DNA from: Leptasterias polaris | Lineage: Eukaryota; Echinodermata; Asteroidea; Forcipulatida; Asteriidae | Reading direction: 5' to 3' | Assembly: GCA_037783415.1 (NCBI GenBank) | Contig: JAZGTN010000001.1 | Location: 806,001-870,000, forward strand | Length of the DNA: 64,000 bases | Part shown: one piece after another, positions 9,961-18,689 of the stretch | Layout: each line of letters begins with the position of its first letter | Numbering within the stretch: the first letter of the stretch is position 1 | The notes under the pieces: model-generated | The model's input: only the letters and a program-made list of their open reading frames with translations | The model's database searches: none | What the model was told of the DNA's origin: nothing | Made by a program: the position numbers and the translations under genes

Positions 9961-11757
9961 TCACTCACTCACTCGTCCGCATAGACAGCAAAGGTCCGTC
10001 GCGCCGATCTCCTGTGCCCACGTCCTACAGCTTCGTCCCACATGCCGTCAATCACGCTTGGCCGACCCAGTTGTTCTTGCCAGGATGACCTGGGACGACC
10101 GCGGGGTCTCTTCCAGCCGGGACCTGGTGGTTTGCCTCGCCTGGAATCGACGGCGATGCCCAGAGCACTTTTGGCTGGGATGTTGTCAGCCAGGCGAGCG
10201 ACGTGACCGAAGAAGGCGGTGCGGCGACGTTGGATATGGTAGTTGATGGTAGGCAGTCCTGTCCTGTGGGTGACCTCGATGTTACTGATGAAATTGAACC
10301 ACTGGATGCCGAGGATTGAGCGTTGAGACCTCTGGTGGAATGACTCAAGTCTTCTGAGGTCGGGTTTGAGAAGGGTCCAGGTTTCTGAGCCGTATAGCAG
10401 GACGGGAATGACACATGTCCGGTATATGCCCAGCTTGGTGGTGAGTTTCAGACTCTTTAGCCTCCAAATTCTGCGTAAGCTGTTCATAGCGGATGAAGCG
10501 AGACCGAGGCGTCTGAGGATGTCGGGTTCACTGCGTCCAGTGTTGGAGATCTTGCTTCCCAGATATACAAAATCCTCCACAATGTCGACAGACTGGCCAT
10601 TCACCACAACATGAGAAGGAGAAGGAGTGCCGGAGCCGCCCGGACCTAGAGTTTGCATTTTCGTTTTATGCCAAGAGATGTTGAGGCCAAGGTAGGCAGC
10701 CTCGCTCTGAAAAGACTGGATTGCGGTATTCAGATTGTTGGTATTGTTACTGACGAGAGCGACATCATCTGCATAGTCCAGGTCTGAAAACCTGGACTGA
10801 CCGACGGTGATCCCTACCATAGTAGCCCTATCAAGGATCCAGTCCATCGCACGGCAGAAAAGGGAGGGTGCCAGGATGCAGCCCTGCCTTACACCAGATC
10901 TTGTGGGGAAGCTTTCGGAAGTATTCCTTCCTTGGCGCACCCTAGCGGTGGTGCTGGTATGGAGATCCTTGATGAGAGTGAGGAGATGGTCTGGAACTCC
11001 TATGCCTTGGAGGGCTTTCCAAAGTGCTTTCCTATCGACCGAGTCAAAAGCTGCCTTCAGGTCAACGTAGGCCACTGAAAAGGGTTGTTGGAACTCGTGA
11101 TGCAGCTCGGACAGCAGACGAAGGGCGAGAATGGCATCCATGGCGGAGCGACCAGCCGTGAAACCAGATTGCTCTGGTCGTCTGTGCTCAATAAGCAGGG
11201 GGTTCAACCGGGCCAGGAGGACGTGAGCAAAAACCTTCCCTGGAACAGATAGAAGCGTGATGGGCCGGTAGCTGCTGCAGTCAGTGCGGGGGCCCTTCCC
11301 TTTGTATAATGTAACTATGATGCCCTCTTTCCACTCTGCCGGGGCTTTTCCTGATCGCCATACCTGAAGGAAGAGCTTGTGGAGAACAGCACTGATCGGG
11401 TCGATGGCGCACTTCAAGAGCTCAGGGGGGATGTGGTCGGGACCAGCTGCTCTACCGTTCTTTAGCTTTCTGATGGCTGACTTCACCTCTTCGAGGGTGG
11501 GAGCATCCTCAGGCTCGAGGTCTATTGGAGGAGCTACTGGAATGTCCAGGTCTGGACAAGATGGAGCTGGTGGGTGGTTAAGGGCAGCTTCAAAATGCTC
11601 CTTCCATCTGTCTAGAGATTCCTCGTCAGATGAGCAGGGAGAACCATTGGACTTGTTTATGGTCGAGTTCACGCTCCTTTCAGATTTTGGGCGGAGTTCT
11701 TTGATGACTTTGTATGCAGCTTTGAGGTTTTGGTGGGAGAAGTTGTTACTGTGGAGA
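9961..11757 (-). mobile_element. 5'-truncated RTE-like LINE with short tetranucleotide tail
   Basis: The LINE reads on the - strand. Its coding frame ends at 9969 and passes straight into GAGTGAGTGAG, so there is almost no 3' UTR, only a short (GAGT)n-type tail. Very short 3' ends with simple repeats are characteristic of RTE-clade elements. The 5' end near 11757 is where retroelement-like protein sequence stops, so the endonuclease half is missing, the usual outcome of 5' truncation during insertion. The RT frame is undamaged, suggesting a relatively recent insertion. Confidence 0.8.
9969..11757 (-). CDS. Reverse transcriptase of RTE-like LINE, 5'-truncated
   Basis: Uninterrupted frame of about 596 codons; it stays open to a stop at 11799-11801, but recognisable sequence begins near HSNNFSHQNLKAAYKVIKEL. 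No authentic start is present because the element is truncated. RT motifs in order: LKNGRAAGPDHIPPELLK, the fingers EGIIVTLYKGKG, SSYRPITLLSVPGKV, EQSGFTAGRSAMDAI, the first catalytic Asp in YVDLKAAFDSVDR, SGVRQGCILAPSLF, and the YADD box (10764-10775 on the + strand). Beyond the palm come FVYLGS, VLLYGSETWTL and a C-terminal GHVARL and RPRGRPRSSW. The family role is target-primed reverse transcription. Clade assignment rests on the LLYGSETWTL type thumb and the short 3' end and is less certain than the RT call. Confidence 0.85.
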
Positions 11758-11801
11758 ACAAGAAACTTTTTTTCAGTTGAGGTACCCAGTGCAAATTTCT
11801 A

Positions 11802-12122
11802 CAAGTAATATCCCATGCCTTTATCATGTTTATCATGAAAAAGTTGTAAACAAGTTCTTGAAGTCTAATAAAATACAATACAAAGATGCATTAAAAGAAC
11901 ACAAAACTTGTGAGAAGTAATATTATTTGAGATTATGTGCAATGTCTCACATTCACAGGTCCTTCAATATTGTTGTCAGTGCTGATATGAATTGCTCTCT
12001 CATATCCCTACCAAGTGTTTGGGCAGCTTTTACATTGTTATGGTCACAGTTTGTACCATCTGATTTATCTTTGGAATTCCTTTCAGCCACATAATTGCCG
12101 AGATGAACATTCCTAGTTTAGC
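11802..12122. other. Non-coding gap between the RTE-like LINE and the Gypsy LTR
   Basis: AT-rich sequence without recognisable genes or repeats. Confidence 0.5.
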
Positions 12123-12215
12123 TGTTCCTTTCTGTTGGATTGTTCTCGGCTGGCTGCACTCCTTAGTTCTTTTATTTCTTTAGCAAGTGGTTGCATTTAT
12201 TTAAATTCATGTACG

Positions 12216-12223
12216 TATATAAG
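12216..12223 (+). promoter_or_regulatory. TATA box of the Gypsy LTR
   Basis: TATATAAG, in the 5' part of the LTR and 380 bp before the polyadenylation signal. Transcription would start about 25-30 bp downstream, near 12245. Confidence 0.55.
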
Positions 12224-12596
12224 GCATGGTATGCCCATGCTGCGGCCTCCTTCGGCTCAGAGCTCGGGATGGGATGCTGACCGGCCACACCACGGGAATT
12301 GACGGCGCTACTACCACTGGCAGTACGACACTGGTCGTTGGCTATCGGCTCAGGTTGACGAGAAGCTCCGCTATGACTGGGACTACCCACTACCCCCTTC
12401 GTGTGGCTGTGTGGTTGGCGCCGGACTCCCCATTCCCGAGACCTGAGTTGTTTGAGCGGGCGACATTAATATTTACGGTATTTAAAGCTATTATTTTGGC
12501 CAAATAATAACATTCATTTATGTGTACCAAGTCGCTTTAATTCATGATTTTCAATTACTGATTGTAAGTTTCCTTGATTCGCCTTTGTTGTTTGTA

Positions 12597-12602
12597 AATA
12601 AA
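12597..12602 (+). terminator. Polyadenylation signal in the LTR
   Basis: AATAAA within an AT-rich stretch, followed by T-rich DNA. In an intact element the copy in the 3' LTR would end the genomic transcript. Confidence 0.5.
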
Positions 12603-12774
12603 TTCATTTATTTGTTATTTATGATTATATACAACGTCTGGACGTGTTCCCATTTGTTTGTTGCTGGTTTTTTCCCATTAATCTTCATTTAGGTATTCAT
12701 TGTTTGTAAAATCGCTGTGCTGCGAACCACCTCACTTGGTCAAATCCAAATGAGTTGGGCGTACGTAACAGAAT

Positions 12775-12792
12775 TGGGGGCTTGTCCGGGAG
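12775..12792 (+). promoter_or_regulatory. Primer binding site, tRNA-Pro type
   Basis: TGGGGGCTTGTCCGGGAG begins four bases after the LTR end. It matches 16 of 18 positions of the primer site used by proline-tRNA-primed retroviruses and would pair with the 3' end of tRNA-Pro to prime minus-strand DNA synthesis. The match and position fix the end of the 5' LTR. Confidence 0.8.
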
Positions 12793-13127
12793 CGACGAAT
12801 CTAAATTGATTAGCACTTTGCGCTAGTAATTAACCAGCAATTTTCAAAATGGCTTCCAAGTTTAATGTAGAAGAGTTCGTAAGTGACTTTGAGGGTAATC
12901 CCTCTGAGCCCAAGTTAGATAAGTTGAAACGGTCGGAACTGTTCGAGTTAGCTAAGTACTTTAATGTATCAGTAATACTCAGTATGAAGAAGGCAGATCT
13001 GAGGGCTGTGCTGGTTGAGTTCTTTTTAGATGAAGGTTACCTTAAGAAAGCAGGTGAACATTTAGGAACTCCGTCTGTAAGCTCAAATTACACCGAAAAG
13101 ACTGCCATAAAACTAAAGGAACTGGAA

Positions 13128-13190
13128 TTACAGATTCAGAAGGAACAGTTACAGATTCAAAAGGAACAGTTACAGATTCAGAAGGAACAG
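13128..13190 (+). repeat. 21-bp coding repeat, three copies (coiled-coil heptads)
   Basis: Three tandem 21-bp units (13128-13148, 13149-13169, 13170-13190) each encode LQIQKEQ. The units differ by a single synonymous base (CAG/CAA-type change). A heptad-length repeat would lengthen the predicted coiled coil without breaking register. Confidence 0.9.
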
Positions 13191-13972
13191 CGGCTCAAAA
13201 CCGAAGCCGAATTGGAGTTAGCTAAATTAAAACAAACGAATTTAGCAGGTGGAATTTCAACTCACAGCAAACCTTTCGACCCAAGTAAACACATCCGACT
13301 TGTGCCTCCTTTTCAAGATAAAGAAGTAGATAAGTACTTTTCACATTTTGAAAAGGTAGCCGATAGGCTCAGTTGGCCGTCGGACATGCGTACGTTATTA
13401 CTTCAAAGTGTCCTGACAGGAAAAGCTCAAAGTTTATTCAGCTTTACCTGTAGAACATAGTTCAGATTATAGTGTAGTTAAAGCTGCTATACTCAAAGCT
13501 TATGAACAGGTTCCAGAAGCATACAGGCAGAAATTTAGGTAAAAGAGAAAGCATGATAGTCAGAATTACATTGAGTTTTCCCGTGATAAGGAAGATCTCT
13601 TTGATAGATGGTGTAATTCTTGTAAAGTTAGTAAAGACTTTGCTAAACTTAGACAGGTCATGCTCTTAGAAGAATTCAAGAGGTGTGTACCTGATAATGT
13701 TAAAGCTCATCTTGAAGAGCAACAAGTTAAGGAAGTACACCAAGCAGCAGTTATGGCTGATGATTATGTGTTGACACATAAATCTAATTTCAGTAAAGGG
13801 AATAATTTCCCTGGTAAGAGAAGGTTTAGGCCTAATAATTCGCCTCCTCGTAGGAATACGTCTGCAGACAACAATTTCAAACCTAAACCATATTCTCAAA
13901 CCGACGGTGCGGACACTATATGGTAGGGCAAGTAGTGCAAATAGGTTCACTGTAGTTTGTGACTTCTGTAAG

Positions 13973-14010
13973 AAAACAGGACACATAAAAAAAAACAGGA
14001 CACATTAAAC
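13973..14010 (+). repeat. 19-bp tandem duplication inside the zinc knuckle
   Basis: AAAACAGGACACAT occurs at 13973-13986 and again at 13992-14005, 19 bp apart. A single copy would give the exact C-x2-C-x4-H-x4-C spacing; the second copy disrupts it and shifts the frame by one. Confidence 0.85.
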
Positions 14011-14036
14011 CTAACTGTTACACCTACTTAAGGAAA

Positions 14037-16358
14037 ATGGCAAGTGAGAGCAACACTAAGCCAGTAGCCTTTACACATAGTGTATCCCCTTCGAATATAC
14101 AGCAACTCGATGAGGTTCTAATCAAAGGTTCTAAGTCTGTAGTTAAAGAAGAATTTTTGCCCTTCGTTACAGAAGGATTTGTTTCCATCGAAATAGATGA
14201 TGTTTCACCTCAGTACCCAGTTACTATTTTAAGGGACACGGGGGCTTCACAATCTCTGCTGCTTAAAGGAGCAGTACCATTGTGTTCACAGTCCCCATTA
14301 GGAGCAAGTATGCTCATAGCTGGTGTAAGTAACGATGTTTTTGAAGTGCCTCTTCATCATGTATTTTTGAAGTCGGATTTAGTTTCGGGACCAATGACAG
14401 TAGGGGTGGCTCCCCGTTTACCTCAAGGACTTGAAGGTATAACCCTTCTTCTTGGTAATGACGTTGCTGGTACCAGAGTTGTAGTTGATCCGCTTATGAC
14501 AGATAGGCCGAGTACAGTAGATAACACAGAAAAACTTGAGAAGGACTTTCCAGGTATTTTCCCTTCGTGTGTCACTACTCGAGCCATGAGTAGGAAAACT
14601 GTCCAAACCCCTAGTAGTAATCTTACTGAATGTGAAAGTGATGTAGATTTAGAAGATACATTTATGACTGAGTTGGATAATGATAGTCTTTTCCAAACTG
14701 TTGATAGCGAGGTTAAAACCTCTGCGTCTGATTTAAAAGGGCTCTCCCCGGTTGTTCACCGACTTGAGGCCTCGGGTGATCTTTTTCTTGATAGAGAAGA
14801 ATTAATCATGGAACAAGGGAGAGACCCAGAACTTGTAAGCATAAGTAACCGAGCACTTAGTGAAGACGAAGCTTCGAAAGTACCAGTTTGCTATTTAATT
14901 AAAGATGGGATTCTTATGCGTAAGTGGCGCCCCCCAAATATCCCTACCGATTATGAGTGGGAGGTGTTAGAACAGGTTGTTGTCCCTCAACCTTATCGTT
15001 CACATATTGTGAGTCTTGCTCATGATTTACCAGTTGCAGGCCATTTAGGCGTAGGTAAAACGTGTGATCGTATTCTTAAACATTTCTATTGGCCAAACCT
15101 AAGACAGACAGTAGCCAATTTTTGTAAAACATGCCATGTTTGCCAAGTAGTAGGTAAGCCTAACCAAAATCCGCCAAAAGCACCGTTGAGACCGATACCT
15201 GCCTTTAAGGAACCATTCAGTAAGGTTATCGTAGATTGTGTTGGTCCTCTGCCAAAAACCAAGAAAGGGTGTGAATACATACTTACCATCATGTGTTCCT
15301 CCACCAGATACCCAGAGGCCATCCCTCTGCGCTCTATCAAGGCAAAACCTGTTGTAGAAGCTTTGACTGCTTTCTTTACCCGTTTTGGTCTCCCTAATAT
15401 TGTCCAGAGTGATCAGGGATCTAATTTCACATCAAGGGTGTTTAAGGAACAGTTAAGTGCATTAGGTATTAAGCACGTGACATCCAGTGCATACCATCCA
15501 CAGAGTCAGGGTGCACTAGAACGGTTTCATCAAACCATGAAGTCTATGATTAGAACGTACTGCTTAGATCATAACAGAGATTGGGACGAGGGTCTTCCTT
15601 TGTTGCTATTTGCTATTCGAGAGGTAGTTAACGAATCTCTGGGATTTAGTCCCTTCGAACTTGTATTTGGCCACACTGTTAGAGGACCCCTGACACTTGT
15701 CAAAGAGAAATGGTTAGATCAGCTTTCTACAGAAAATGTACTGAGTCACATCATTCGTTTAAAAGAACGTTTGAAAACAGTTCGGGAGTTAGCCGAAGTC
15801 AATCTGAAAACGACTCGGCATGAGATGAAAACTTGGTATGATCAAAAATCCAGAGAACGTAGTTTCACTCCGGGTGACCGAGTTCTTGTTTTGTTACCAG
15901 TGTCAGGGCAACCACTTAAAGCAATATTTATTGGCCCTTACGTAATATATCGTAAAGTAGGCGAATTAGACTATATTGTTTTAACTCCTGATAGACGTAA
16001 AACTAATCAACTGTGTCACATAAACATGCTTAAACCTTACCATGTTAGGCAAACATATGTTTGTGAAAAACGAGAAACGGTAGCAACAGTGTGTACCGAA
16101 AAACCCGATGACAGTTCTGACAATGGACAATTCCTCATCTTCGGTGGTGGCAACAATATGTCAATTGCAGTCTGGGGTTCCCTCCGAGGGCTACACAGGT
16201 CACAATTTCAACCGACGCATCCAACAGGGGTTGGGGTGCGTCCCTGGGCCCGCGGCAGACAGCTGGAGAGTGGGAAAAGTTTTTCAAATCCCAACACATC
16301 AACATCTTGGAGCTCCAGGCAGTCTTCAATGCTCTGCCCCATTTTCGAACCTAGATGA
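14037..16358 (+). CDS. pol: Gypsy pol fragment: protease then integrase, fused to foreign 3' sequence
   Basis: Open frame of 773 codons. The ATG at 14037 is probably internal to an original gag-pol frame. Protease: RDTGASQSLL with catalytic DTG at residues 67-69, about 14235-14243. A linker follows (FPGIFPSCVTTRAMSRK). Integrase: zinc domain H329-x6-H336-x29-C366-x2-C369, then catalytic D400 (VDCVG), D459 (QSDQGSNF) and E495 (GALERFHQ), a DD35E spacing. The C-terminal domain has GDRVLVLLPV and HINMLKPYH. Protease processes the polyprotein and integrase inserts the cDNA. No RT lies between them. Element-like sequence ends near residue 700 (about 16130); the last 70 or so codons read out of frame through a DIRS-like fragment and are not native. 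Confidence 0.85.
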   Translation: MASESNTKPVAFTHSVSPSNIQQLDEVLIKGSKSVVKEEFLPFVTEGFVSIEIDDVSPQYPVTILRDTGASQSLLLKGAVPLCSQSPLGASMLIAGVSNDVFEVPLHHVFLKSDLVSGPMTVGVAPRLPQGLEGITLLLGNDVAGTRVVVDPLMTDRPSTVDNTEKLEKDFPGIFPSCVTTRAMSRKTVQTPSSNLTECESDVDLEDTFMTELDNDSLFQTVDSEVKTSASDLKGLSPVVHRLEASGDLFLDREELIMEQGRDPELVSISNRALSEDEASKVPVCYLIKDGILMRKWRPPNIPTDYEWEVLEQVVVPQPYRSHIVSLAHDLPVAGHLGVGKTCDRILKHFYWPNLRQTVANFCKTCHVCQVVGKPNQNPPKAPLRPIPAFKEPFSKVIVDCVGPLPKTKKGCEYILTIMCSSTRYPEAIPLRSIKAKPVVEALTAFFTRFGLPNIVQSDQGSNFTSRVFKEQLSALGIKHVTSSAYHPQSQGALERFHQTMKSMIRTYCLDHNRDWDEGLPLLLFAIREVVNESLGFSPFELVFGHTVRGPLTLVKEKWLDQLSTENVLSHIIRLKERLKTVRELAEVNLKTTRHEMKTWYDQKSRERSFTPGDRVLVLLPVSGQPLKAIFIGPYVIYRKVGELDYIVLTPDRRKTNQLCHINMLKPYHVRQTYVCEKRETVATVCTEKPDDSSDNGQFLIFGGGNNMSIAVWGSLRGLHRSQFQPTHPTGVGVRPWARGRQLESGKSFSNPNTSTSWSSRQSSMLCPIFEPR

Positions 16359-16818
16359 GGAACCGTACGGTTCTCATCAGAATGGACAACACGACAGTCG
16401 TGTCCTATATAAACCGCAGCTATGCCTCCTCACCTGGGATCTTTTTCGTTGGCTCATCCAGAACGAGATAGTCCTGCATGCAATCCACATTCAAGGAGTG
16501 GAACACACGGTGGCGGATGCACTGTCCAGGGGTACAGTGATCCCTACAGAGTGGACCCTGAACAACGGAGTAGCTCAGCAGATCTTCACAACAGCAGGTC
16601 GACCGCACATAGATCTCTTTGCGACAGAAATAAATGCCAAACTCCCGGTATTCTGCGCAAGATTTCATCATCCCATGGCCTGGGCCACCGACGCCCTGGC
16701 CATAGACTGGACAGACATGTTCGCATATGCGTTCCCTCTGATATCCCTTCTCGAGAGAGTCATAGGGTGCTGCGTGCTATCACTGGGGCTGGGGTCTACG
16801 AACGATGCATACCTGTAG
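16190..16818 (+). pseudogene. DIRS-like RNase H region fragment
   Basis: In frame 2 from 16199 the sequence reads ISTDASNRGWGASLGP, EWEKFF and INILELQAVFNAL, the start of a DIRS-type RNase H with its first Asp in TDAS. After an in-frame TAG at about 16353-16355 it continues RTVLIRMDNTTVVSYINR (second Asp in MDN). Then, shifted to frame 1, LCLLTWDLFRWL, GVEHTVADALSR, GRPHIDLFATEINAKLP and WATDALAIDWTDMFAYAFP follow, all in DIRS/Ngaro order. The shift at about 16418 removed a few residues. Similarity fades after LLERVIG (about 16770). RT and tyrosine recombinase of a full DIRS element are absent. The upstream edge abuts Gypsy pol. Confidence 0.8.
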
Positions 16819-17135
16819 AGCATCCCTCCGCCTTCCCCTCTATACTCGATACTTGAGTGTTCATTTTGGAACGCTTGAGAAAAGAGGAAGCTCACGAGGC
16901 GTACATGCCGCGGGGCATTGTTATACTGTTTCTTAAACTTTGCACGAGCATGATGACATTTGATGAGGCTCATGTGTCTATTCGTTCAAATGTTTACCAA
17001 TGATTGTTCAACCCTTAAAAATTTAGCAATATAATGATTGTTTGTGAGCAAATGTTGTAATGTTTCTAAAACTTTGCCCAAGCATGATGACATTTGATGA
17101 AATATTTATGAAAGTGTGTTCTACTTTGCTTTCAG

Positions 17136-17203
17136 ATTATTCACAGATTGAAGAGCAGTATCCATCATGAATAAGAGAAGTTCAACATGGAATGTCATGT
17201 GAG
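17136..17203 (+). other. Exon-like block, copy 1 (68 bp)
   Basis: Preceded by CTACTTTGCTTTCAG and followed by GTATGTTGAT with GAG just before it, a good acceptor and donor. All three frames contain stops, so if spliced it is a non-coding exon. It differs from copy 2 at 3 positions and from copy 3 at 7. Confidence 0.55.
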
Positions 17204-17538
17204 GTATGTTGATAAATGTCAACTCTTGTTTTGAAACCCTGCGCTATGATTTTCAATACTTAAACTGTTCAAAAGCCAAACGTCATGTTGTCGAGTCTTT
17301 CAAAACGTGCCACCTTAATGGTTGTTCAACTGTTACAGTATTAACAAGCCGATATTTTGCAAGCAGCCTTTGGTTTTCCTTGAGGCTTATGAGTTATTTA
17401 ATAATTTATTTCAACCCTCTAAGCTTTAGAGTTCTAATGATTGTTTACTAGTCAACGTTGTACTGTTTCTTAAACTTCGCATGAGCATGATGGCATTTGA
17501 TGACATTTTTATGACCGTGTGTCTCACTTTGCTTGCAG

Positions 17539-17606
17539 ATAATTCACAGATTGAAGAGCAGTTTCCATCATGAATAAGAGAAGGTCAACATGGAATGTCA
17601 TGTGAG
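17539..17606 (+). other. Exon-like block, copy 2 (68 bp)
   Basis: Flanked by CACTTTGCTTGCAG and GTATGTTGAT; same length and same boundaries as copies 1 and 3. Upstream carries the shared GCATGATGGCATTTGATGA motif, which could include a branch point. Confidence 0.55.
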
Positions 17607-18199
17607 GTATGTTGATAAATGTCAATTCTTAAGTTTTTAACCCTGCGCAATGTTTTTCAACGCCTAAATACATGTAGTTCATGAGCCAAAGATGTGCTGT
17701 CTCTTAATTTTCTCCAACCGCCATGTTGTCAACTACCGTAAAGATGTGTCACCTTAATGATTGTTCATCACTCAAATTATTCTAGAGCCGATGTAGTGCT
17801 CTCTTTGGTTTTCTTTGAGGCTCATTTTGTCTAGTCTTTTAAATATTGCCGCCTTAATGAGGGTTCAACCCTTAAAGTATTCAAAAGCCAATGTTGTGTT
17901 GCCTTTGTTATAGTTTTCGGCTCATGTGTCTAGACGTTCTAATAGTTGTTCACGAGCCAATGCTGTTCTGTTTCTTCAATTGTTGTCCATTCTTTCAAAA
18001 CTTGCCGACTTAATGTTTGTTCAACTGTTCAAGTCTAAACGAGCCGATGTTGTGCTGCCTTTGGTTTTCATTGAGACTCATGTATTGTATACAAATTTAC
18101 CAATCTAATGATTGTTGAAAAGCCAATGTTGTTCTGTTTCTTAAACTGTGCCCAAGCATGATGACATGTTTATGACATTGTGTTCTACTTTGCTTGCAG

Positions 18200-18267
18200 A
18201 TTGTCCACAGATTGAAGAGAAGTATCCATCATAAATAAGAGAAGTTCAATATGGAATGTTATGCGAG
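18200..18267 (+). other. Exon-like block, copy 3 (68 bp)
   Basis: Flanked by CTACTTTGCTTGCAG and GTATGTTGAT. It is the most diverged copy (7 changes from copy 1) but keeps length, acceptor AG and donor GT exactly. Confidence 0.55.
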
Positions 18268-18689
18268 GTATGTTGATGAAATGTCAACTCTTCTTAAGTT
18301 TTAAAACCCCGCACAATGATGTTTAACGCTTTAACTGTTCACAAGCCGACGTCGTACTGTCTCTTACATTTCTCCGAACCTCATGTTGTCCAGTCTTTTA
18401 AAACTGGCACCTTAATGATTGTTCAACTCTCAAGTTATTTCAGAGTCGATGTTGTGTTCTATTTGGTTTTCCTTGAGGCGCTTGTCTTGTGTCCTTGAAA
18501 ACTTTACAATTTTAATGATAATTCAACTGTTTTAAATTGTTCTGGAACTGATGTTGGAAAATAGAAAAGTGTCATATGTAAAGAATATGTCGGGTGCGAG
18601 AACAGCTAACTGTTCAAGAGCCACTGTTATGCTGTCTCTTAAATTTCTCTGAATCTCATGTTGTCCACTCGTTCAACATTTTTCAATTT

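Larger units (their letters stand above)
12123..12770 (+). repeat. 5' LTR of the Gypsy element
   Basis: The 3' boundary is firm: GTAACA at 12765-12770, four bases before the primer binding site. The 5' boundary is a guess, since no 3' LTR is available for comparison; TGTT occurs at 12123, 12133 and 12141, any of which would pair with the AACA end. Inside are TATATAAG (12216-12223) and AATAAA (12597-12602), in the order expected for U3-R-U5. Confidence 0.55.
12849..14036 (+). pseudogene. gag: Gypsy gag with SCAN-like region and zinc knuckle, broken
   Basis: Gag forms the particle and packages RNA. The start ATG at 12849 follows 56 bp after the primer site in an A-rich context (CAAAATGG). The N-terminal part carries a LKRSELFELAKYF region and a coiled coil containing three LQIQKEQ heptads. 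A capsid-like segment follows, FQDKEVDKYFSHFEKVA to RTLLLQSVLTGKAQ, then a SCAN-like segment with YEQVPEAYRQKFR, LFDRWC, MLLEEFKRCVPDNVK and AADDY-like residues. The zinc knuckle (CDFCKKTGH) comes last. Breaks: a frameshift at about 13440, an in-frame TAA at 13540-13542, a frameshift at about 13905-13925, and a 19-bp duplication in the knuckle that shifts the frame into pol. Without these, gag and pol would share one frame. Confidence 0.85.
12123..16190 (+). mobile_element. Gypsy LTR retrotransposon, Gmr1-like (integrase upstream of RT), truncated
   Basis: A 5' LTR with TATA and polyadenylation signals, a tRNA-Pro-type primer site, gag with SCAN-like region and zinc knuckle, then protease followed directly by integrase. 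In ordinary Gypsy elements RT and RNase H lie between protease and integrase. Protease-integrase-RT order is the hallmark of Gmr1-like elements, first described in cod, whose gag is related to the vertebrate SCAN domain. The RT/RNase H that should follow integrase and the 3' LTR are absent: sequence past about 16130-16190 belongs to a DIRS-like element. The gag is broken in several places; the protease-integrase frame is intact. Confidence 0.85.
16900..18680 (+). repeat. Diverged tandem region with three exon-like blocks
   Basis: Non-coding. Motifs such as CTTAATGATTGTTCAAC, GAGCCGATGTTGTGCTG and GCATGATGACATTTGATGA recur many times with substitutions, showing old tandem duplication. The best-conserved pieces are three 68-bp blocks at 17136, 17539 and 18200 (spacings 403 and 661 bp); the third interval contains extra copies of the AT-rich subrepeat. 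Stops occur in all frames. Confidence 0.75.

Noticed and set aside
10052..11808. Open frames on the plus strand and other minus frames across the RTE-like LINE
   Set aside because: They are shadows of the long minus-strand RT frame in GC-rich coding sequence.
12226..12507. 93-codon frame in the LTR
   Set aside because: It lies over TATA-R-U5 sequence and has no recognisable domain.
13660..13926. Separate small gene in the gag region
   Set aside because: It is the continuation of gag after a frameshift and a stop codon; the SCAN-like residues continue across.
13540..14036. Programmed frameshifting between gag and pol
   Set aside because: The gag end has several unrelated lesions and the final frame change is explained by a 19-bp duplication. 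No slippery site with pseudoknot is needed.
16108..16818. A 236-codon single protein
   Set aside because: Its first part is an out-of-frame reading of the Gypsy-DIRS junction; only residues from about LCLLTWDL onward are real DIRS-like sequence.
17090..17215. C/D box snoRNA using ATGATGA upstream of the 68-bp block
   Set aside because: A C-box-like string is present, but no CTGA D box with a flanking stem was found at a suitable distance.
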